DNA of 64,000 nucleotides from Pseudomaricurvus alkylphenolicus (GCF_011683955.1 NZ_JAAQPI010000005.1:1-64000), one strand, 5' to 3'. Numbered from the stretch's first letter, positions 8,199-17,851 are shown. Numbers and translations: made by a program. Notes: generated from the sequence alone by a model not told the origin.

Positions 8199-10403
8199 AT
8201 GACACAGAAAACCGGCAGATCATTTACCGGCCATCCACTTGCGGTGGGCCTGATGATGGCGTCTCTGGCATGGAATGCCACGGCTTTTCAACTGGAAGAG
8301 GTAGTGGTTACTGCCCAAAAGCGTGCGCAAAACCTCAACGATGTGGGTATTGCGGTGACGGCATTTACCGGCTCGGATATTACCGCGTTCGGCATGGAGC
8401 AGCCTTCAGACCTGGCCGCACAGACCCCCAGCCTGACGGTCAAAAATGCCTCGGGCAATACCGCACCGGTATTTACCGTGCGTGGGGTGGGGCTTAATGC
8501 ATTTGTCTCGAATGTGAATCCCTCTGTCGCGGTATACCTGGATGAGGTTTACCAGGTCAATACCTCGATGATGAGCTTCGGCCTGTTTGATCTGGAACGA
8601 GTGGAGGTGTTGAAAGGCCCTCAGGGTACCTTGTTTGGCCGCAATACCACCGGTGGGGCGGTCAGCTTTGTCACCAATAAGCCCAGTGACGAGTTCGAAG
8701 CCTATGTGGCAGCAGGTATTGGCGACTACCAGCTGACGACTCTGGAAGGGGCCGTGGGTGGTGCGATTACCGAAACCCTCAATGGTCGCCTGTCTGCTAC
8801 CAGCACTCGTCAAAAGGAAGGGTTTTTTACCAATCGCACCACCGGCAAAGACCACGGTCAGGTTGAACGACAATCCTGGCGCGCGCAGCTGGCGTGGGAG
8901 CCCACGGATTCCTTCAGTGGTTTGCTGAATGTACACGGCGGCAAAGACCGCAGCGACCAGTGGATGCTGGTGCATCGAGGTCTGAGAGACGAACAAGGCA
9001 ATCCCTGTCCAACGGTAGTGGGGCCGTCCTGTTACGATGCTCTGGGCTATCGCGACAATGACGGAGATTTTTATCGGGGTGACTACAATCGCGAACCCTC
9101 CATTGATAATCAAGGGCTGGGTGCCACTCTGACCATGGAGTGGGATCTGGGGGATCTGACCTTTACGGCGGTCACCAATCACGAAGACTTTGAATATTAT
9201 CGGGAAGAAGAGTTCGATGCCTCACCCAATACTCTTGTGCATACCAGTTTTGACGGGGAGGTGGAACAGTTCTCACAGGAACTCCGCGTGAGCACCGACC
9301 GCTGGGATCACGTCACCCTGATTGCAGGGCTGTTTTACAGCCAGGACACTCTGCATGAGCACGACTTTTATAACCTTAACAACAATCCCCTGTTTGCCAC
9401 TTCCTACGATGTGGACTTTGAGCAGGAGACCACCACCACTGCTGCGTTTATACACACCGAGTGGCAAATCAATGATGAATACAAGCTGACGCTGGGGGCT
9501 CGGGTAACCGATGAGGAAGTCACCTTTGACGGAGGCACGGTAGATCTGTTCCCGCAAACCAGTGGCTTGGGGCAATTCGGGTTGACCGGTGGGCAGCTGA
9601 ATGACAAAACCATCAGCGTCACCGAACCCACCGGAAAAATCGCGCTGGACTGGACGCCCAACAATGATTGGCTTTTTTACGCCAGTTACAGTCGCGGATT
9701 TAAATCCGGCGGTTTTAACGGCTCTTTTACTTTAAGCGTGGAAGAGGCGGGCCCCTTCGACAAAGAAACCATTGATGCCTATGAACTCGGCTTCAAGGCA
9801 ACCCTGGCTGATAACCGTTTGCAGTTCAATGGTGCCTTCTACCACTACGATTATCAGGATCTGCAGATCTTTGATACTGACGTAATCACCAGCGCCTTTC
9901 TGCTGGACAACGCCGGCAACGCGGAGGTCAGGGGATTTGAACTGGAAGTCCGCTGGCTGGCAACCGAAGCCCTGGACATTCGTTTGGGCCTGGGTTTTTC
10001 TGACACGGAAATCGTGGAATACAAAACCAATCTGGGCACCGACGCTGAAGGCAATCGACTGGCCAATACTCCTGAGCTGACGGTGAACAGTGTGATCAGC
10101 TACCGCTGGCAGTTGCCGCAAAATTACTTGCTTAAAGCGGCATTGGATATGTCCTGGCAGGACGATATCTACTTCAGCATTGCCAATGATCCCAGAGCCA
10201 GCGAAGACAGTTATCTGATTACCAATGCCAGTCTTACGCTCAGCCCGGAGGATGAGCAATGGCAGGCGCGGGCCTGGGTCAAAAACCTCAATGAAGAAGA
10301 GTACTTTACCGAGCAGTTTATCGGCGGCCCGGCGGGGCTGGCCTCCGGCACTATTGGGGCTCCAAGAACCTTCGGTGTTGAACTCACTTACCACTGGAAC
10401 TAA
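8199..10403 (+). CDS. TonB-dependent receptor
   Basis: This 734-residue outer-membrane receptor has a signal peptide (about 1-30), a TonB box and plug (LEEVVVTAQKRAQNLNDVGI), a VFTVRGVGLN segment, and LERVEVLKGPQGTLFGRNTT at the end of the plug. A beta-barrel follows, ending in an aromatic-rich strand (FGVELTYHWN). A good ribosome site (AGAGGAAGAG) precedes the ATG. It is the first gene of an operon with a ureohydrolase (two bases downstream of its stop) and an MFS carrier, with a LysR gene divergent. The context suggests uptake of a guanidino- or amine-containing molecule that is then hydrolysed in the cytoplasm. The sequence alone cannot separate this from a siderophore receptor, but no siderophore gene is near. 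Confidence 0.92.
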   Translation: MTQKTGRSFTGHPLAVGLMMASLAWNATAFQLEEVVVTAQKRAQNLNDVGIAVTAFTGSDITAFGMEQPSDLAAQTPSLTVKNASGNTAPVFTVRGVGLNAFVSNVNPSVAVYLDEVYQVNTSMMSFGLFDLERVEVLKGPQGTLFGRNTTGGAVSFVTNKPSDEFEAYVAAGIGDYQLTTLEGAVGGAITETLNGRLSATSTRQKEGFFTNRTTGKDHGQVERQSWRAQLAWEPTDSFSGLLNVHGGKDRSDQWMLVHRGLRDEQGNPCPTVVGPSCYDALGYRDNDGDFYRGDYNREPSIDNQGLGATLTMEWDLGDLTFTAVTNHEDFEYYREEEFDASPNTLVHTSFDGEVEQFSQELRVSTDRWDHVTLIAGLFYSQDTLHEHDFYNLNNNPLFATSYDVDFEQETTTTAAFIHTEWQINDEYKLTLGARVTDEEVTFDGGTVDLFPQTSGLGQFGLTGGQLNDKTISVTEPTGKIALDWTPNNDWLFYASYSRGFKSGGFNGSFTLSVEEAGPFDKETIDAYELGFKATLADNRLQFNGAFYHYDYQDLQIFDTDVITSAFLLDNAGNAEVRGFELEVRWLATEALDIRLGLGFSDTEIVEYKTNLGTDAEGNRLANTPELTVNSVISYRWQLPQNYLLKAALDMSWQDDIYFSIANDPRASEDSYLITNASLTLSPEDEQWQARAWVKNLNEEEYFTEQFIGGPAGLASGTIGAPRTFGVELTYHWN

Positions 10404-10405
10404 CG

Positions 10406-11431
10406 ATGAATTCGCAACAGCTAGAACAACTGCGCAAACTTGCCGAACGCCTGGACTTTCGCGATCAGCGACTGAATGACTATTACGCTGCAAAGGAGCA
10501 GGACGGCTCCAGCGTTAAACCTTTTGTGGGGCATTCCAGCCTGTTGCGGGCGCCCATCGAATCCGCGTTTGATGACATCGACATAGGGCTCATTGGTGTG
10601 CCCTTCGATCTCGGTGTGACCAATCGCCCGGGGGCCCGTTTCGGGCCTCAGCAAATTCGCCAGCTTTCGGCGATGACGGATGGGCCGATGCACCATGAAA
10701 GCAGAATTATCCCGGCTCAACTGTGCCGCTATGCTGACCTGGGTGATATCGATTTGGAGCACTGCTATCACCTGGACCAGGGAATCGAGGAAATCGAAGC
10801 CTACTACCATCGCGTGGTGAACGCAGGGGTGGTGCCGATCACGGCCGGTGGCGATCACTCCATCAGCTATCCTATTCTTAAGGCGGTGGGTGCTGAGCAG
10901 CCGGTGGCATTGATACATATTGATGCCCACGCCGATACCGGTGGCCCCTTTAACGGTTCCAAGTTTCACCACGGCGGCCCGTTTCGCAATGCGGCACTGG
11001 CCGGTGTGATCGAGCCGGAAAAGACGATACAGATCGGTATACGGGGCCGCGCAGAGCCGCACTGGGATTTTTCCTATGACAGCGGTATGCGTGTGGTGCA
11101 TATCGAGGAGTTTTATCGATTGGGTGTTGAGGCAGTGATTAACGAGGTCAGAAGGATTGTGGGGGACCATCCCGTCTATCTCTCCTTTGACGTGGACGCT
11201 ATTGATCCCGCCTTTACGCCGGGTACCGGAACGCCGGAAGTCGGTGGACTTAACCCAAGGGAGGTACAACAATTGATTCGCGGATGTCGTGGACTCAATC
11301 TGGTGGGGGCGGACGTTGTGGAAGTTGCGCCTCCGTTTGATCCGAGCGGCAATACAGCCCTGGTGGCGGCCACCATGATGTGGGAGATGTTGTGCGTTGT
11401 GGCAGAAGCTGTTTACCGTCGTAAGGGTTAG
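10406..11431 (+). CDS. Ureohydrolase (agmatinase / guanidinobutyrase family)
   Basis: This 341-residue enzyme of the arginase/agmatinase superfamily hydrolyses a guanidino group to urea and an amine using two manganese ions. All metal ligands are visible: His151 in AGGDHS, Asp173-His175-Asp177 in HIDAHAD, and Asp262 and Asp264 in SFDVDAIDPAFTPGTGTPE. The substrate loop HHGGPFRNA resembles guanidinobutyrase/guanidinopropionase-type proteins at least as much as classical agmatinase. It starts two bases after the TonB receptor stop and is followed 11 bases later by an MFS gene, so it belongs to a catabolic uptake operon rather than a polyamine synthesis locus. The exact substrate is not decided by sequence. 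Confidence 0.88.
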   Translation: MNSQQLEQLRKLAERLDFRDQRLNDYYAAKEQDGSSVKPFVGHSSLLRAPIESAFDDIDIGLIGVPFDLGVTNRPGARFGPQQIRQLSAMTDGPMHHESRIIPAQLCRYADLGDIDLEHCYHLDQGIEEIEAYYHRVVNAGVVPITAGGDHSISYPILKAVGAEQPVALIHIDAHADTGGPFNGSKFHHGGPFRNAALAGVIEPEKTIQIGIRGRAEPHWDFSYDSGMRVVHIEEFYRLGVEAVINEVRRIVGDHPVYLSFDVDAIDPAFTPGTGTPEVGGLNPREVQQLIRGCRGLNLVGADVVEVAPPFDPSGNTALVAATMMWEMLCVVAEAVYRRKG

Positions 11432-11442
11432 GGAGCAAGCCT

Positions 11443-12630
11443 ATGACTGCCTCCAGATCGCTTCAAGCGACAGTTAAAGCGAACCAGGGTCACAACCGAC
11501 TCAACATTATCGCGTTGGTGTTATTGGGTGTATTGAGTGTTGCCGTGCTTTTTGTCTCGCCGGTGCTGGTGGGTGCCATGGTTACCCAACTGGGATTTAC
11601 CGAGGCACAAGCCGGTGGGGTGATCTCAGCGGAACTGTTGGGCATGTCGGTGGCCACCTTCGCCGCGATCGTCCTGGCGGCAAGATGGCCCTGGCAGCGA
11701 CTGGTGGCAACTTCCTTGATACTTATGCTGATGGGCAATCTGCTGAGCTCTCAAGTCAGCCATTATGGCACCTTGCTGGTATTGCGTTTTGCCATTGGTT
11801 TGGCCGCAGGTGTGTCCATGTCCACCTGCATCGCGATGATCGCAGGCAACGCCAATCCGGACCGGGTTTATGGGCTTTGGGTTAGCGGGCAATTGATATT
11901 TGGAGCCCTTGGCCTGTATCTGTTGCCCAAGCTCCTGATTCAATTTGGGTTCGGGTTTTTCTATTTGCTGGTGGCGATTTTTATCGGCCTGTTTCTCACC
12001 ATGGTTCGCCATCTGCCCGAGGGCGCACAAACGGGTGTCGATCACAGGGTTGCAGCACTCTCCTGGCGGCAGCCCGGGCAACGATTGGCACTCTTGGGCA
12101 TAGTGGCAATATTCGTTTTTTATATCGGGCAATACAGCGTCTGGGTGTACCTTGAGCGTATAGGCGTTGCGGCCGGACTGCCGTCGACCACAATCGCCGA
12201 AGGTCTGTCTGTGGCCGCCTTGATCGGTATAGCCGGCGCTTTGGGGGCAGCCGTTCTGCATATTCGCTACGGTCGCCTTGGGCCGGTACTGCTGGCGCTG
12301 ATAGTATCGCTAATGGCAATGGGGTGGTTATCACAGACGGGCGCTGCCGGTGTTTACGTTTTGTCTGTGTCTGCTTTCAGTTTCAGTTTCAATTTTATTC
12401 TGCCTTACCTGATGGCGGGTGTCGCCCAGGCGGACTCTTCAGGGCGCCTGATTATGTTGACCAATCTGGCCAGTGGCGGCGGTCTGGCGGTGGGGCCTCT
12501 GATCGGAGGCAATTTGTTGCAGTCAAGCGGCGTATTGTCGTTAGTGACTCTGGCAGTGGTCTTAACCCTGATCAGTATTGTAATGGCCGCTCCGGTATTG
12601 AATGCCAAGACTGAGAGGCCTGCGCATTAA
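11443..12630 (+). CDS. MFS transporter
   Basis: This 395-residue protein has about 12 hydrophobic segments in the major facilitator pattern. It is the last gene of the receptor-ureohydrolase operon and is followed by a strong terminator. It probably carries the imported compound or its product across the inner membrane. It is clearly related along its whole length to the MFS protein at 47602-48822. Shared features include an EAQAG/EEQAG segment in the second helix region, VWVY before helix 7, RFG/RYG before helix 9 and a PYLMA segment in helix 10. The two may handle similar substrates at the two amine-linked loci. Confidence 0.85.
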   Translation: MTASRSLQATVKANQGHNRLNIIALVLLGVLSVAVLFVSPVLVGAMVTQLGFTEAQAGGVISAELLGMSVATFAAIVLAARWPWQRLVATSLILMLMGNLLSSQVSHYGTLLVLRFAIGLAAGVSMSTCIAMIAGNANPDRVYGLWVSGQLIFGALGLYLLPKLLIQFGFGFFYLLVAIFIGLFLTMVRHLPEGAQTGVDHRVAALSWRQPGQRLALLGIVAIFVFYIGQYSVWVYLERIGVAAGLPSTTIAEGLSVAALIGIAGALGAAVLHIRYGRLGPVLLALIVSLMAMGWLSQTGAAGVYVLSVSAFSFSFNFILPYLMAGVAQADSSGRLIMLTNLASGGGLAVGPLIGGNLLQSSGVLSLVTLAVVLTLISIVMAAPVLNAKTERPAH

Positions 12631-12645
12631 TCCCTCTCTCCTGAT

Positions 12646-12685
12646 GCCGGGGCACACTGGAAACTATTGGCCCCGGCTCTTTTTC
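12646..12685 (+). terminator. Rho-independent terminator after the MFS gene
   Basis: The arms GCCGGGGC (12646-12653) and GCCCCGGC (12670-12677) are exact complements, followed by TCTTTTT. It lies 15 bases after the MFS stop and ends the ureohydrolase operon. Confidence 0.82.
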
Positions 12686-12768
12686 CCATTGTTCATCTAT
12701 TCTGAGGATGCTGGAGCGGAAATTCAGCTGATAAACTCAGTTGCAAATAACCAAGAGGAATATCCAGG

Positions 12769-14391
12769 ATGCCAAAGCTCCTGCTGTCGTTATTGTTTGT
12801 GACCTTTTCCAATCTGGCCTTGGCCATGGCATCGACTTCAGCGGTCAAACCACCCAATATCCTGCTGGTGGTGCTCGACGACCTGGGCTATACCGACCTT
12901 GGCAGTTACGGCAGCGAGATCGCGACCCCCAATCTCGATAAGCTCGCCATGGGGGGCACCCGTTATACCAACTTCTATACCGCACCCACCTGCTCGCCAA
13001 CCCGCGCCATGCTGCTGACCGGGGCCGATAGTCATCTGGTGGGCCTGGGCAATATGCACGAAGAATTGTCCCCTAACCAAAAGGGCAAACCCGGCTATGA
13101 AGGCCATCTCAACACCCGCGCCGCCAACCTTGCCGAGGTACTCAAGCGGTCCGGTTACAACACTTACATGACCGGCAAATGGCACCTGGGTTTAAAGGAA
13201 GAACACAGCCCCAAGGCCAGAGGCTTTGAAAAATCCTACGCCCTGCTGCAGGGGGGGGCAGGCCACTTTGACGACCTGGGGTTGTTTGGGGGGCCGGCCA
13301 AGTACCGCGAAGACGGCAAATCGGTCACACTGCCCGAGGATTTCTATTCCACCCGCTTCTTTACCGAAAAAATGATGAACTATATCGAAGCGGACCGCGC
13401 CCAAGACAAACCCTTTTTCGCCTACCTGGCCTATACCGCCGTGCACTGGCCCATTCAGGCACCAAAGGCTTCCATCGACAAATACCGGGGTCGCTATGAT
13501 AAGGGCTATGACCAGCTTCTGACTGACCGTATCCATGGTGCGATTGCCAAGGGCGTTCTGCCCGAGGGCAGCGAACCTGTGCCGGGCGCACCGGAGAGCC
13601 GCCCCTGGTCACAACTGACCGCGCAGGAGCGTAAGGTCGAAGCCCGCAAGATGGAGATCTACTCGGCCATGATGGACGATGTCGATATCTACATGGGCAA
13701 GCTGGTGGACTACCTCAAATCCATCGGCGAATACGACAATACCATCATCTTTTTTATGAGTGATAACGGTGCGGAAGGCCATGATCTGGACCACGGTCTC
13801 ACGGAAGTCAAACCCTGGGTCGAGGAGTGCTGTAATAACAGTTATGACAATATGGGCAAGGCGGACTCCTACCTGCTGGTAGGTGCCAACTGGGCCCGTG
13901 CCAGCGCCGGAGCGGTCAAACACTACAAGGGGTTTACCACCGAAGGCGGTATCAAGGCTCCAGCGTTTCTGGCTTATCCGGGCCTAAAGGCAAAGTCCAA
14001 GGTGGATTCACGCTTTATTCAAGCGATTGACGTGATGCCGACGTTGCTGGAGCTGGCCGGTATTCCCGTGCCGGGCCCCCGTTTTGCCGGCAGAGAGGTA
14101 CTGCCGATGACGGGCCAATCGTTCCTGTCCGAATCATCGAGTCAGACCATAGACGCCGGCTGGGAGTTGATGGGGAAGCGTGGTTACCGCTACGGCGACT
14201 GGAAGCTTGTGCATCTGCCCAAACCTTACGGCAACGGCAAATGGCAGCTGTATAACCTCGCCCAGGACCCCGGTGAGCAAACCGATCTCGCCGCCTCCAA
14301 CCCCAGTATTCTGAGCGACATGATTGGCCGTTGGCAGGCCTATGCCGATAAAAACGGTGTGATTTTGCCCGATTGGGTCAGTGGCTACTAG
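12769..14391 (+). CDS. Arylsulfatase, type I (AtsA-like), exported
   Basis: This 540-residue formylglycine sulfatase hydrolyses organic sulfate esters. A signal peptide (about 1-24) predicts periplasmic location. The N-terminal metal site is visible as NILLVVLDDLGYTDLG. The signature CSPTRAMLLTG carries Cys75, the residue converted to formylglycine. It is followed by a TGKWHLG segment, a VHWPIQAPK segment and a late metal site FFMSDNGAEG. Length and the GKPGYEGHL stretch resemble Pseudomonas-type AtsA. The ribosome site AGAGGAATATCCAGG precedes the ATG. A TonB receptor gene follows after a terminator, and two further sulfatases are in the window. An anaerobic or aerobic sulfatase-maturating enzyme is not in the window and must act from elsewhere. 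Confidence 0.93.
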   Translation: MPKLLLSLLFVTFSNLALAMASTSAVKPPNILLVVLDDLGYTDLGSYGSEIATPNLDKLAMGGTRYTNFYTAPTCSPTRAMLLTGADSHLVGLGNMHEELSPNQKGKPGYEGHLNTRAANLAEVLKRSGYNTYMTGKWHLGLKEEHSPKARGFEKSYALLQGGAGHFDDLGLFGGPAKYREDGKSVTLPEDFYSTRFFTEKMMNYIEADRAQDKPFFAYLAYTAVHWPIQAPKASIDKYRGRYDKGYDQLLTDRIHGAIAKGVLPEGSEPVPGAPESRPWSQLTAQERKVEARKMEIYSAMMDDVDIYMGKLVDYLKSIGEYDNTIIFFMSDNGAEGHDLDHGLTEVKPWVEECCNNSYDNMGKADSYLLVGANWARASAGAVKHYKGFTTEGGIKAPAFLAYPGLKAKSKVDSRFIQAIDVMPTLLELAGIPVPGPRFAGREVLPMTGQSFLSESSSQTIDAGWELMGKRGYRYGDWKLVHLPKPYGNGKWQLYNLAQDPGEQTDLAASNPSILSDMIGRWQAYADKNGVILPDWVSGY

Positions 14392-14456
14392 AATCTGTAA
14401 CGCATTCTTGTCTGTTCTGGTGTTCTTCGTCGAGGTTTAACCGGGACTTCTCCTTT

Positions 14457-14495
14457 ATCCCCGCTTATGAACAGTTCATAAGCGGGGATTTTTTT
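14457..14495 (+). terminator. Rho-independent terminator after the sulfatase gene
   Basis: The arms ATCCCCGCTTATGAA (14457-14471) and TTCATAAGCGGGGAT (14475-14489) form a perfect 15-bp stem with a three-base loop, followed by seven Ts. Confidence 0.92.
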
Positions 14496-14684
14496 ATGTG
14501 TTTCGGTGAAATTTCATCAATAAAAATAACATGTTAACTACTTTCATCAGTTTAGATGATACCCACTCAGGGGTAGTCAGGGTACCTTGAGTCAGGCTTG
14601 AGGAAACCAATAATTCCACAAGCTAGGGTAGGGCGGTTATTCCAGTGGCCGGACCTGCCAGACCGTTCATTTCAGGAGAGAGAA

Positions 14685-16946
14685 ATGTCTAAAGAGAATA
14701 AGACTGTACTTAGCCGTGCCATTCGCGGCGTGATCGCTGCGTCACTGTTTACTCCCTTATTGCCATTGCAGGCAAACGTGCTCGAGGAGGTAGTGGTAAC
14801 CGCTCAGAAGCGTGAGCAGAGCATGCAGGATGTGGGTATTTCCGTATCCGCATTTTCCGGCGATCAAATGAAAGCCTTAGGTGTGACCAATACTGTAGAA
14901 ATTACTCAGCAAGTCCCCGGTTTGCAGGTGAATAGCTGGTCCCCGACCCTGACTACCTTCAATCTGCGGGGTATTTCCCAGAACAACTTCACCGATAATC
15001 TGGAAGCGCCGGTCGCAGTCTATAGTGACGACGTCTACGTTGCCAGTATGAACGCCATCAGCGGCCAGCTGTTTGACGTTGAGCGTGTGGAAGTCTTGCG
15101 TGGCCCCCAGGGCACCCTGTTTGGCCGTAACGCCACCGGTGGTCTGATTCACTATGTGAGCCGCGATGCTTCCGAAGAGGAGCTCAATGGTTATATCGAA
15201 GGTTCCTACTCTGACTTTAACAAGCGTACGGTGGAAGGTGCCGTGGGTGGTTCGCTGAGCGAAACCGCGCGTTTCCGTTTGTCCGCCCGTTGGGAAAAGG
15301 CGGACGGCTATATCGAGTCTCAGGATGGCCCCAGCCCTCTGTACGAATTGACTGAGGGCGCGATCGGTAACCCCGGCAAGGCAGCACGTGATCTGCAGGG
15401 GGCTGACGGCTACGCGCTGCGCGCAGCGTTCCAGTTTGACCTCAGTCCGGTGGCGCAATTGGATCTGACCTTCAAATATACTGAAGACACCGATGTGGCC
15501 ACCGGTGGTTATATTTTCCTGGACACCGGCGGTGATCCGGATACTGGTTTGGGTACCGACATTATCGGTGGTTCGCCCCTGACCGGTGAATCCGACGAGC
15601 ACTACAACAACACTGAGGGTTACTTTGACCGCGAGGTGTTCAGTGGTACCGCCAAACTCACCTGGGAGCTGGAGAACGGCATCGAGTTTGTCTCCATCAC
15701 CAACTACACCAAGATGGAAAAGGATTACCTGGAAGACGGCGATGGCCTGGGTATTCCCGCCATTGATTTCCAGAATACCGTAGACCCTTTCACTCAGTGG
15801 TCTCAGGAGATCCGCTTCTCCGGCTCCGGTGACAATTCCCGTTGGCAGGTGGGCGCCTATTACCTGGACATGGATCTGGACCTGCTGCAAACCGTTTCCG
15901 GCGAACTGTTCTTTGGATCCGCCACGGCCAGCCGCGAGGTCTCCGTGGATCTGGAGGCCACCAACTGGTCCATCTTCGGTCAGTACGAGTACGATCTGAC
16001 CGAAGACCTGACGGTGATTGCCGGTTATCGCTGGTCTCAGGACGACAAGGAAATCGACTTCACCAACGACTTTAAAGACCCGGCAGATCCCGGTCGCGTA
16101 GAGCCAGAGTTGTTCGATTTCAAACAGGCCCTGATTGACGACGGTCTGGGCGCGGACATGGCGGAGATCGATTACGGTGATTATGCTCTGCGTCTGCAGT
16201 TGGATTATCGCCTCAACGAAGACACGCTGGTGTTTGCTTCCTATAACCGTGGTATCAAGGGCGGCAACTGGTCACCCAACCAGAACGTCTATGCCGGTCA
16301 GCTGGAGCTGGCGAATATTCGTCACGACGAAGAAACGCTGCATTCTTACGAGCTTGGTATCAAAACCGAGTTTGGCGATGGTCTGGCCCGCTTTAATGCA
16401 ACGGCTTTCTACTACGACTACGAGGATTATCAATCCTTCTCGTTTACCGGATTTACGCCTTCTGTCGCCAACAAAGATGCCACCGCTCAAGGGGCGGAGT
16501 TTGAGCTGTTCCTGACGCCCGGCGACTCCTGGGACTTTATCTTTGGTCTGTCGGTGATGGATTCGGACGTCGAGGATGTGGACACGGCAATTGATGGTGT
16601 GACCATCGATGCCGAGTTGCCCAGCGCACCGGGTTACAGCTTTAACTTCCTGGGCCGCAAAGCCTGGGATTTATCCGTCGGTGAGTTGGCGCTGCAGGTG
16701 GATGGTGTGGCCTACGATGAACAGTATCTCGAAGGTCACAATTCTGCAGCGTCTACCGAGGATTCCTATTCAGTCTGGAACTCGAGTCTGACGTTTACCA
16801 CCGAGAACTGGCGTCTCAGCGGTTGGGTCAAGAACCTGACGGACGAGGAGTATCGGGTTTACAATCTGGACTTCGGTTCCGGTGGTTCCACCGCGATGTA
16901 CGCACCGCCTCGCTGGTACGGCGTGACGGCTGAATACAGCTTCTGA
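14685..16946 (+). CDS. TonB-dependent receptor
   Basis: This is an outer-membrane receptor of about 753 residues. The start at 14685 is chosen because AGGAGAGAGAA lies directly before it and a normal signal peptide follows (MSKENKTVLSRAIRGVIAAS). The frame is open further upstream to 14598 without a ribosome site. The plug has the TonB-box-like EEVVVTAQKREQSMQDVGIS, then FNLRGISQNN and VERVEVLRGPQGTLFGRNAT. The barrel ends in GVTAEYSF. It follows an arylsulfatase gene but is separated from it by a strong terminator, so it has its own promoter. Functional pairing with the sulfatase (uptake of a sulfated compound) is inferred from position only. Confidence 0.92.
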   Translation: MSKENKTVLSRAIRGVIAASLFTPLLPLQANVLEEVVVTAQKREQSMQDVGISVSAFSGDQMKALGVTNTVEITQQVPGLQVNSWSPTLTTFNLRGISQNNFTDNLEAPVAVYSDDVYVASMNAISGQLFDVERVEVLRGPQGTLFGRNATGGLIHYVSRDASEEELNGYIEGSYSDFNKRTVEGAVGGSLSETARFRLSARWEKADGYIESQDGPSPLYELTEGAIGNPGKAARDLQGADGYALRAAFQFDLSPVAQLDLTFKYTEDTDVATGGYIFLDTGGDPDTGLGTDIIGGSPLTGESDEHYNNTEGYFDREVFSGTAKLTWELENGIEFVSITNYTKMEKDYLEDGDGLGIPAIDFQNTVDPFTQWSQEIRFSGSGDNSRWQVGAYYLDMDLDLLQTVSGELFFGSATASREVSVDLEATNWSIFGQYEYDLTEDLTVIAGYRWSQDDKEIDFTNDFKDPADPGRVEPELFDFKQALIDDGLGADMAEIDYGDYALRLQLDYRLNEDTLVFASYNRGIKGGNWSPNQNVYAGQLELANIRHDEETLHSYELGIKTEFGDGLARFNATAFYYDYEDYQSFSFTGFTPSVANKDATAQGAEFELFLTPGDSWDFIFGLSVMDSDVEDVDTAIDGVTIDAELPSAPGYSFNFLGRKAWDLSVGELALQVDGVAYDEQYLEGHNSAASTEDSYSVWNSSLTFTTENWRLSGWVKNLTDEEYRVYNLDFGSGGSTAMYAPPRWYGVTAEYSF

Positions 16947-16961
16947 TCTGATAGTAAAGCG

Positions 16962-16996
16962 GTAGGGCGGGTTAGGCGAAGGCGTAACCCGCCAAC
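16962..16996. repeat. REP-like element, family B, copy 1
   Basis: GTAGGGCGGGTTAGGCGAAG followed by GCGTAACCCGCC. The arms GGCGGGTTA (16966-16974) and TAACCCGCC (16985-16993) are exact complements. It lies between the convergent receptor and TrmB-type genes, where it could also serve as a transcription stop. Confidence 0.65.
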
Positions 16997-17023
16997 ATTT
17001 GCCGACGACGGCAGCAGATACTT

Positions 17024-17770
17024 TCAAAGAAACTGCCACAAGGTATCAAACGAAATCTTCATCGCCAGGGCAATACTCTCAGACTCGATAACCACTGCCG
17101 TCGGGTATTGCTCAGACGTCAATGAAATCATGGCGCACTTGGGCGGGTATATGGCCACATAACTCGCTCCTGCCTGGCTGTCATCTGCGCTTATCCATTT
17201 TCTTTCCGCCAGTGGTGCTTCTTCACCACCTTCGCCAATGGCAATCACCCGAACACCAATTCCCCGTTGCACCCGTTGGCGGGTATACGTTGGGAAAGGG
17301 CGGTACAGATGTTTTCGAATCAGCCGCGATGAATAGACGCAGTAGGTTTTCTGTTCCGAGGCTCCGACGGTATTCAAAATATCTTTGAGGACATGTTCAA
17401 TGCCGTCATCCCCTTCGTAATAGCGTACGTGGGTGGCATCTTTGTCGGTGCGGATCATGCGCAGATCCGGCACGATATCCTGCTTCAGGTGTTCTACCGC
17501 GGTGGACATCTGTTGCTGCTGATCCGTTGCCAGCCGAATCAATTGCTCCGGGGGCTCGGCGCAAAAGAAGCGACGCTTGCCTTTGGGGTGATAGCTCACC
17601 AAGCCCTTTTTTTGCAAACCTTTTAGCAGCTCGTAGGTGGTTCCGCGATTAATTCCCGCCGCTTCGGCAATATCTCGAATGGAGGCCGGGCCCAGTTTGG
17701 TCAGGGCAAGAAAGAGGTCAGTCTCCCGGCTCTCAAGCCCGAAGCGTTGTAAGGTTTGATGGATGGTCAT
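17024..17770 (-). CDS. TrmB-family transcriptional regulator
   Basis: This 248-residue protein has an N-terminal winged helix of TrmB type: QRFGLESRETDLFLALTKLG, IRDIAEAAGINRGTTYELLK, then KKGLVSYHPKGKRRFF. A short helical linker (about residues 75-100) precedes a C-terminal effector domain. TrmB regulators are best known from archaea, where they sense sugars, but bacterial members exist. It is transcribed away from a GlmS-like gene. Two identical-spacing operators (TGTCA-N9-TGACA) lie in the 101-base shared region, one beside each start. The likely effector is an amino sugar phosphate or another signal of cell-wall precursor state; this is inference. Confidence 0.85.
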   Translation of the reverse strand: MTIHQTLQRFGLESRETDLFLALTKLGPASIRDIAEAAGINRGTTYELLKGLQKKGLVSYHPKGKRRFFCAEPPEQLIRLATDQQQQMSTAVEHLKQDIVPDLRMIRTDKDATHVRYYEGDDGIEHVLKDILNTVGASEQKTYCVYSSRLIRKHLYRPFPTYTRQRVQRGIGVRVIAIGEGGEEAPLAERKWISADDSQAGASYVAIYPPKCAMISLTSEQYPTAVVIESESIALAMKISFDTLWQFL

Positions 17771-17777
17771 TGCCTAT

Positions 17778-17798
17778 TTGTCAATTATTTGGTGACAA
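17778..17798. promoter_or_regulatory. Putative TrmB operator 1
   Basis: TTGTCA, nine bases, TGACAA: a perfect 6-bp inverted repeat starting 7 bases before the regulator start. The same TGTCA-N9-TGACA pattern occurs beside the glmS-like start. Confidence 0.6.
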
Positions 17799-17804
17799 GT
17801 TCTA

Positions 17805-17832
17805 TTGTGACAGATAAATACCTTTATATACA
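17805..17832 (+). promoter_or_regulatory. Possible sigma-70 promoter of the glmS-like gene
   Basis: TTGTGA (17805-17810), a 16-base spacer and TATACA (17827-17832). It lies between the two TGTCA-N9-TGACA sites, so a regulator bound at either could block it. Confidence 0.4.
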
Positions 17833-17851
17833 GTTTACAGGGTAACCAAAA

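Noticed and set aside
14877-15890. 337-codon open frame on the minus strand opposite a TonB receptor
   Set aside because: Antisense shadow; the receptor plug motifs on the plus strand are unmistakable.
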